A stretch of DNA of 64,000 nucleotides from an uncultured Rhodanobacteraceae bacterium (GTDB taxonomy: Bacteria; Pseudomonadota; Gammaproteobacteria; Xanthomonadales; SZUA-5), in NCBI GenBank assembly GCA_937928755.1, contig CALEZI010000038.1, positions 5,040 to 69,039 of the forward strand, read 5' to 3'. The notes under the pieces are model-generated. The model saw nothing but the letters and a program-made list of their open reading frames with translations, made no database searches and had not been told where the DNA came from. Numbering within the stretch: position 1 is the first letter of the stretch; each line of letters starts with the position of its first letter. A program made the translations under genes and the position numbers. Below, one piece after another: positions 59,199 to 64,000 of this stretch.

Positions 59199-61817
59199 TC
59201 AGTTGACCGTCAACGTGCGCTGCACTTCAATGCGGTCGAAGCACTCGATCTGGTCGCCGACCTTGACATCGTTGTAGGCCTTGACCGCGATGCCGCATTC
59301 CATGCCGTTGCGCACTTCGTCGACGATTTCCTTGAAGCGGCGCAGTGATTCCAGCTCGCCTTCGAAGACCACGACGTTGTCGCGCAGCACGCGGATCGGC
59401 TTGTTGCGCTTGACCACGCCCTCGATGACCATCGAGCCGGCCACCGCGCCGAACTTGCTGGAGCGGAACACGTCGCGCACCTGTGCCAGACCGATGATCT
59501 GCTCGCGCACTTCGGTGCCGAGCATGCCGGTGAGTGCCTTGCGCACGTGATCGATGGCTTCGTAGATGATGCTGTAGTAGTTGATTTCGACGCCGCCTTC
59601 CTGCAGCACCTTGCGCGCTTGCGCATCGGCACGCACGTTGAAGCCGATGACGATGGCCTTGGCAGCGACCGCCAACGTGGCGTCCGATTCGGTGATGCCG
59701 CCAACGCCCGAGGCGATTACATTGACCTTGATCTGATCGGTGGCCAGACGCGTCAGCGACTCGCGCAGCGCTTCGGCGCTGCCCTGGACGTCGGCCTTGA
59801 TCAGCAGATTGAGCGTCTGCACTTCGCCCTGGCCCATTTGCGCGAAGATGTCGTCGAGCTTGTTGCCCTGCTTGGCCAGGCGCACATCGCGGCTCTTCAA
59901 TTCACGTGCCGCAGCAGCGTCGCGCGCTGCGCGCTCGTCGGCGACCACCAGGAAATCGTCGCCGGCGTTGGGCGTGCCCTGCAGACCGACCACCACCGCC
60001 GGTATCGACGGACCGGCTTCGGCAATCTGCCGCCCGGCCTCATCGTACATGGCGCGCACTCGGCCCCACTGCATGCCGGCGAGCACGACATCGCCCTTCT
60101 TCAGGCAACCGCTCTGCACCAGGACCGTCGCCACCGAACCTCGCCCCTTGTCGAGCGTCGATTCGACCACCGTGCCGCGCGCGCGGCCCTTGGCCGGGGT
60201 GCGCAGTTCGAGGACCTCGGACTGCACCAGAATGGCGTCGAGAAGGTTGTCGATGCCCATGCCGGACTTGGCCGACAGCGGAATCACCTGGACGTCGCCG
60301 CCGTATTCCTCCGGCACCAGTTCGTGCTGCAGCAAGCCTTGCTTGACCCGTTCCGGATCGGCGTCGGCCTTGTCCATCTTGTTGACCGCGACAATGATCG
60401 GCACTTTCGCCGACTTGGCGTGGTTGATCGCCTCGATCGTCTGCGGCATGACGCCATCATCGGCGGCGACCACCAGGATCACGATGTCGGTGACCTTGGC
60501 GCCACGCGCGCGCATCTGGGTGAACGCCGAGTGTCCCGGCGTGTCGAGGAAGGTGATGATTCCCTTCTTGGTGTTCACGTGATACGCGCCGATGTGCTGG
60601 GTGATGCCGCCAGCCTCGCCTGCGGCCACCCGGGTGCGCCGGATGTGGTCGAGCAGCGATGTCTTGCCGTGATCGACGTGGCCCATGATGGTCACCACCG
60701 GCGGACGCGGCAGCGCTTCGCCCGCACTCGGGTCGATCGAGACCACTTCAGCCTCGACATCGCGCGCGCCGGACTTCTTCACCGAATGCCCGAGTTCCTC
60801 CGACACCAGTACCGCGGTGTCGTGGTCGATGCTCTGGTTGATGGTGACCATGACGCCCATCTTCATCAGTGCCTTGATGACTTCAGGGGCCTTCACCGCC
60901 AGCTTCTGGGCGAGGTCGGCGACGATCACGGTATCGCCGACTTCGACTTCGCGCACCACTGGCGCGGTCGGCCGCGAGAAGCCGTGGTCGCGGCCGCTGC
61001 CGCGCTGCGGTTCCGGCGCCCCACGTCGGTGGTGCGGTTTCTTCTTGGCGCGGCGCGCATGGTCGGAGAGATGCAACTGACCCACCGCAGCCGCGGGCTC
61101 GGCTTCGTCGACCACCGCTTCTTCGGTGATTGCGCGGGCAACCGGAGCGCGCTTGGGCGCGTTCTTGTCCGGCTTGTGGCCACGTGGCTTGTCGTCGATC
61201 TCGCTGCGCGTCTGCGGCTTTTTCGGCTTGTTGGCGTCGACCTTGGCGCGTTCTTCGTCGGCCTTGCGCTTGGTTTCGTCGGCGACCAGGCGCTCTGCTT
61301 CCTCGGCAGCCCGGCGTTCGGCCTCTTCGCGCTCGCGCTTGCGCTGCTCTTCGGCCTCGCGCTGGCGCTCTTCTTCGGCCTGGCGACGTGCATCGGCGTC
61401 GCGGCGCACCTGGTCTTCGGACTCGCGGCGCAGGTGCGACTCATTGAGCAGTCGCTGCGCCTCTTCGCGTTCGGGGTCGTGTTCGGCCTGCTCGGCGACG
61501 GTGCTGCGCTTGACGTAGGTCTTTTGCTGACGCACCTCGACGTTCACGGTCTTGGCGCCGCGGCCAGGGCCGCCGGTCGGCACCGTCAGTTCGCTGACGG
61601 TCTTGCGCTTCAGCGTGATCTGGCTGGGCGCCTTGAGGTCGGCCTTGGCCTTGCCGTGCGAGGAGCGCAGATACTCCAGCAGCGCGATCTTTTCGGTCGC
61701 GCTGACTTCCTGCTGCACACCCGCGAACTTCATGCCGGCCTCGGCCAGCTGCTCGAGCAGACGCTCCGGGCTCACGCCCAGCACGCCAGCCAGCTTTTCG
61801 ACGGTCACTCCTGCCAT
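59199..61817 (-). CDS. infB: Translation initiation factor IF-2
   Basis: GTPase that brings fMet-tRNA to the 30S subunit. 872 residues: N-terminal IF2-associated domain (MAGVTVEKLAGVLGVSPERL), a highly charged Glu/Arg/Lys coiled region (about 100-250), and the G domain with GHVDHGKTSLLDHIR, DTPGHSAFTQMRARG, NKMDKADADP and SAKSGMGIDNLLDA. Domains II-IV end with the tRNA-binding C-terminus near GMECGIAVKAYNDVKVGDQI. The length is typical for gammaproteobacteria. The opposite-strand frame of more than 800 codons is a shadow of the charged codons. Confidence 0.97.
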   Translation of the reverse strand: MAGVTVEKLAGVLGVSPERLLEQLAEAGMKFAGVQQEVSATEKIALLEYLRSSHGKAKADLKAPSQITLKRKTVSELTVPTGGPGRGAKTVNVEVRQQKTYVKRSTVAEQAEHDPEREEAQRLLNESHLRRESEDQVRRDADARRQAEEERQREAEEQRKREREEAERRAAEEAERLVADETKRKADEERAKVDANKPKKPQTRSEIDDKPRGHKPDKNAPKRAPVARAITEEAVVDEAEPAAAVGQLHLSDHARRAKKKPHHRRGAPEPQRGSGRDHGFSRPTAPVVREVEVGDTVIVADLAQKLAVKAPEVIKALMKMGVMVTINQSIDHDTAVLVSEELGHSVKKSGARDVEAEVVSIDPSAGEALPRPPVVTIMGHVDHGKTSLLDHIRRTRVAAGEAGGITQHIGAYHVNTKKGIITFLDTPGHSAFTQMRARGAKVTDIVILVVAADDGVMPQTIEAINHAKSAKVPIIVAVNKMDKADADPERVKQGLLQHELVPEEYGGDVQVIPLSAKSGMGIDNLLDAILVQSEVLELRTPAKGRARGTVVESTLDKGRGSVATVLVQSGCLKKGDVVLAGMQWGRVRAMYDEAGRQIAEAGPSIPAVVVGLQGTPNAGDDFLVVADERAARDAAAARELKSRDVRLAKQGNKLDDIFAQMGQGEVQTLNLLIKADVQGSAEALRESLTRLATDQIKVNVIASGVGGITESDATLAVAAKAIVIGFNVRADAQARKVLQEGGVEINYYSIIYEAIDHVRKALTGMLGTEVREQIIGLAQVRDVFRSSKFGAVAGSMVIEGVVKRNKPIRVLRDNVVVFEGELESLRRFKEIVDEVRNGMECGIAVKAYNDVKVGDQIECFDRIEVQRTLTVN

Positions 61818-61876
61818 GCAGCTTCTCCAAATTCAGCGTCGACCGCGGCTGCCCATGCGCCGCGCATCGTGTCTAC

Positions 61877-63376
61877 TCAAGCCTGGTTTTCGCCCGCGAA
61901 CAGGGGGGCGCGCGCCGCCATGATGAGACTGGCAGCGCGTTCTTCGGTCATGCCCTCGAAATCCAGCAATTCGTCCACCGCCAGATCCGCGAGGTCTTCG
62001 CGGGTGCGGATGGCCTGCGCGGACAAGGCATAAGCCGTGGCCTCGTCCATGCCTGTCACATCCAGCAGCGATTGGTCGGGGCGATGCTCGTCGAGCGCCT
62101 CTTCCTTGGCGATCATCTCGGTCAGCAGGGCATCCCGAGCGCGCGCGCGCAGTTCCTCGACGAGGTCCTCGTCGAACTCGTCGACCGACAGCAGTTCGCC
62201 GGCCGGCACATAGGCCACTTCCTCGACCGAGCTGAAGCCCTCGCGCACCAGGATCGCGGCGATTTCCTCGTCCACCTGCAGGCGCTCGACGAACATTTCG
62301 ACCGCCTGGGTCGACTCCGCCTCGCTCTTTGCCTGCGCCTGCGCCTGGGTCATGACGTTCAACTGCCAGCCGGTCAGCTTGCTGGCGAGGCGCACGTTCT
62401 GGCCGCCGCGGCCGATCGCTTGTGACAGCTTGTCCTCGGCCACGGCGAGGTCCATCGAATGCTTTTCTTCGTCGACGACGATCGACTGCACTTCCGCCGG
62501 CGCCATCGCGTTGATGACGAACTGCGCCGGGTTGTCGTTCCACAGCACGATGTCGATGCGTTCGCCGTTGAGCTCGTTGCTGACCGCCTTGACGCGCGAG
62601 CCCTGCATGCCGATGCAGGCACCGACCGGATCGGTGCGGTTGTCGTTGGCGCGCACGGCGATCTTGGCGCGATCGCCGGGGTCGCGTGCAGCGGCCATCA
62701 CGGTGACCACGCCTTGTCCGACTTCCGGCACTTCGAGCTTGAACAGTTCCATCATGAATTCGGGCGCCGTTCGCGAGACGAACAACTGCGGCCCGCGGGC
62801 TTCGGTGCGCACATCGTAGAGAATGCCGCGTATGCGATCGCCGGCGCGGAAATTCTCGCGCGGAACCACACGCTCGCGCAGCACGATTGCTTCGGCGTTG
62901 GCGCCGAGATCCAGATAGATGTGGCCGCGCTCGATGCGCTTGATGATGCCCGACACCATGCTGCCGACCTTGTCCTGATACTGGTCGACGACTTGGGCAC
63001 GTTCCGCTTCGCGCACGCGCTGGACGATCACCTGCTTGGCGGCTTGCGCGGCGATGCGCCCGAACTCGGCGTTTTCGATCGGCTCCTCGATGAAGCCGCC
63101 GATTTCCACGTTCGGGTCGGTCTCGAAAGCGACCGTCTGCGCTACCTGGCGCTCCGGGAATTCGAGCGGCGCGTCATCCGCGATCACTTCCCAGCGACGG
63201 AAGGTCTCGTAGCTGCCGCTGACCCGGTTGATGGCGACGCGCGCGATGATGTCGCCGCCGTGCTTGCGCTTTGCGGCGGACGCCAGGGCGGCCTCAAGGG
63301 CATCGAAGATGACACCGCGCGGTACGCCCTTTTCGTTGGCGACCGCATCCGCGACCAGCAGCATTTCCTTACTCAT
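61877..63376 (-). CDS. nusA: Transcription termination/antitermination factor NusA
   Basis: Modulates pausing, termination and antitermination at RNA polymerase. 499 residues: N-terminal polymerase-binding domain MSKEMLLVADAVANEKGVPR, S1 domain near GSMVSGIIKRIERGHIYLDL, two KH domains (GACIGMQGSRVKAVSNELNG, LSQAIGRGGQNVRLASKLTG) and two acidic C-terminal repeats (SLLDVTGMDEATAYALSAQA, DLAVDELLDFEGMTEERAAS) as in the E. coli protein. Its ATG at 63376 lies inside the end of rimP (8-bp overlap). Confidence 0.97.
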   Translation of the reverse strand: MSKEMLLVADAVANEKGVPRGVIFDALEAALASAAKRKHGGDIIARVAINRVSGSYETFRRWEVIADDAPLEFPERQVAQTVAFETDPNVEIGGFIEEPIENAEFGRIAAQAAKQVIVQRVREAERAQVVDQYQDKVGSMVSGIIKRIERGHIYLDLGANAEAIVLRERVVPRENFRAGDRIRGILYDVRTEARGPQLFVSRTAPEFMMELFKLEVPEVGQGVVTVMAAARDPGDRAKIAVRANDNRTDPVGACIGMQGSRVKAVSNELNGERIDIVLWNDNPAQFVINAMAPAEVQSIVVDEEKHSMDLAVAEDKLSQAIGRGGQNVRLASKLTGWQLNVMTQAQAQAKSEAESTQAVEMFVERLQVDEEIAAILVREGFSSVEEVAYVPAGELLSVDEFDEDLVEELRARARDALLTEMIAKEEALDEHRPDQSLLDVTGMDEATAYALSAQAIRTREDLADLAVDELLDFEGMTEERAASLIMAARAPLFAGENQA

Positions 63377-63878
63377 GTTTCTTTCCTTTGCGAGAGGAAC
63401 GCGATGCCGAAGCCGGCGCAAAGCTCGGCACCAGTTTCGCCTTTTCAATATCGGCGATGGCCAGGACGACCGTGCCGGTGTCCAGGTCCAGCGTGACGTT
63501 GCCGTTCTCGACGCTGGCGATCCGGCCCTGGAAGCGGCGACGTCCGCCGATGGGCATCGCGGTCTGCGCGCGCACATCGGAACCGACGAATCGCGCGTAA
63601 TGGTCAGCGTGGTAGAGCGGGCGATCGAGACCTGGCGATGATACTTCCAGGGTGTAATTGCCGGTGATCGGGTCATGCACATCGAGCAGCGCCGACACTT
63701 CCCGGCTGACCTGTTCGCAGTCGTCCAGCGTGACCGGGCGCTGCGCATGGTCGATGTAGAGTCGCAGCAGACCGCCGGCGCGCGACAGCGCCAGTTCCAG
63801 TCCCCACAGGTCGAGACCGAGGGCCCGCACCGTCGGGCCGAGCAGTCCCTCGATTTCCACCTTTCTCTGCGCAGCCAT
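63369..63878 (-). CDS. rimP: Ribosome maturation factor RimP
   Basis: Helps assemble the 30S subunit. 169 residues; N-terminal alpha/beta domain (MAAQRKVEIEGLLGPTVRAL, GLDLWGLELALSRAGGLLRL), the conserved ITGNYTLEVSSPGLDRPLYH, and a C-terminal SH3-like barrel (FQGRIASVENGNVTLDLDTG) with a short basic tail. The ATG at 63878 is the family start; an upstream codon would run into the terminator. Overlaps nusA by 8 bp. Confidence 0.94.
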   Translation of the reverse strand: MAAQRKVEIEGLLGPTVRALGLDLWGLELALSRAGGLLRLYIDHAQRPVTLDDCEQVSREVSALLDVHDPITGNYTLEVSSPGLDRPLYHADHYARFVGSDVRAQTAMPIGGRRRFQGRIASVENGNVTLDLDTGTVVLAIADIEKAKLVPSFAPASASRSSRKGKKHE

Positions 63879-63907
63879 GCAGCCCCGGTCTGGGTAAACT
63901 TCAGGCA

Positions 63908-63932
63908 ACAAAAAAGCCTCCGAAGAGGCTTT
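63908..63932 (-). terminator. Rho-independent terminator between tRNA-fMet and rimP
   Basis: On the minus strand AAAGCCTC-TTCG-GAGGCTTT followed by TTTTG: an 8-bp stem, UUCG loop and T-run. It lies 15 bases after the tRNA CCA end and 30 bases before the rimP ATG. It would end most tRNA transcripts, with readthrough into rimP-nusA-infB. Confidence 0.88.
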
Positions 63933-63946
63933 CTGTCGAAAACCAT

Positions 63947-64000
63947 TGGTAGCGGGGGCAGGATTTGAACCTGCGACCTTCGGGTTATGAGCCCGACGAG
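63947..64000 (-). tRNA. metY: tRNA-fMet (initiator), 5' part outside window
   Basis: The minus strand reads CTCGTCGGGCTCATAACCCG (D-stem end, anticodon stem and CAT anticodon at 63989-63987), then the T-arm GGTTCAAATCC and the acceptor end CCCCCGCTACCA with an encoded CCA. The GGG/CCC pairs at the base of the anticodon stem are the initiator hallmark. The gene runs off the right edge; about 54 of 77 nt are present. Initiator tRNA upstream of rimP-nusA is the standard arrangement. Confidence 0.93.

Noticed and set aside
59547..62033. Plus-strand open frame of 828 codons opposite infB
   Set aside because: Shadow of the charged IF-2 N-terminal domain and G domain codons; no ribosome site or motif.
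63376..63946. NusA extension of 190 residues upstream of 63376
   Set aside because: It would overlap all of rimP and the terminator; the conserved NusA start is MSKEMLLVADAV at 63376.

Overview
The window is GC-rich bacterial chromosome, almost wall-to-wall coding. Gene content and order point to a gammaproteobacterium, most likely in or near the Lysobacterales (Xanthomonadales). The pointers are metY(tRNA-fMet)-rimP-nusA-infB-rbfA-truB, aroQ-accB-accC-prmA, proB-proA, the MurU peptidoglycan-recycling enzyme, djlA, and a DUF3426 zinc-ribbon protein. This lineage call is inference from gene order and protein style; no rRNA is present. There is no phage, plasmid or transposase gene.

Layout. 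1-2.1 kb: proB and a truncated proA (proline synthesis). 2.6-9 kb: a phosphate-starvation block with a phosphate-selective porin divergent from pstS-pstC-pstA-pstB-phoU; each direction has a candidate Pho box. 9-15 kb: DUF3426 protein, orphan OmpR-type regulator, rpe, djlA, murU, a DUF4442 thioesterase-fold protein, a P-loop kinase and a small helical protein. 15.5-19.2 kb: aroQ-accB-accC-prmA (shikimate and fatty-acid initiation). 19.4-26.1 kb: a surface-glycan or lipid block with a methyltransferase, a desaturase and a 1530-residue protein holding three glycosyltransferase domains. 26.3-37.8 kb: PBP1b (mrcB), a HerA-like ATPase, an MFS-acyltransferase fusion, an ABC exporter, a double VOC protein, an AlkD-like protein and a dimethylargininase. 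37.8-45.6 kb: an eight-gene minus-strand lipid-modification cluster. 45.9-47.1 kb: kbl. 47.4-55.9 kb: a MoxR ATPase / VWA / DUF5682 / SWIM operon faced by a separate gene that fuses two BRCT domains to the same SWIM-type C-terminus; this is the best candidate for an uncharacterised system. 56-57.6 kb: an exported protein with a C-terminal membrane anchor, and a short-chain dehydrogenase. 57.8-64 kb: the translation/transcription operon truB-rbfA-infB-nusA-rimP and part of tRNA-fMet.

The second striking feature is non-coding. Nearly every junction longer than about 60 bp carries an element made of two inverted arms around a short spacer, and I can separate about ten sequence families (labelled A to J below). 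They sit inside operons: pstS-[J]-pstC-pstA-[B]-pstB-[C]-phoU-[I]-DUF3426-[A], and accB-[B]-accC-[C]-prmA-[B]. One IS5-like MITE is nested inside another element. The elements probably shape RNA stability or termination and are mobilised in trans, since no mobilising enzyme lies in the window.
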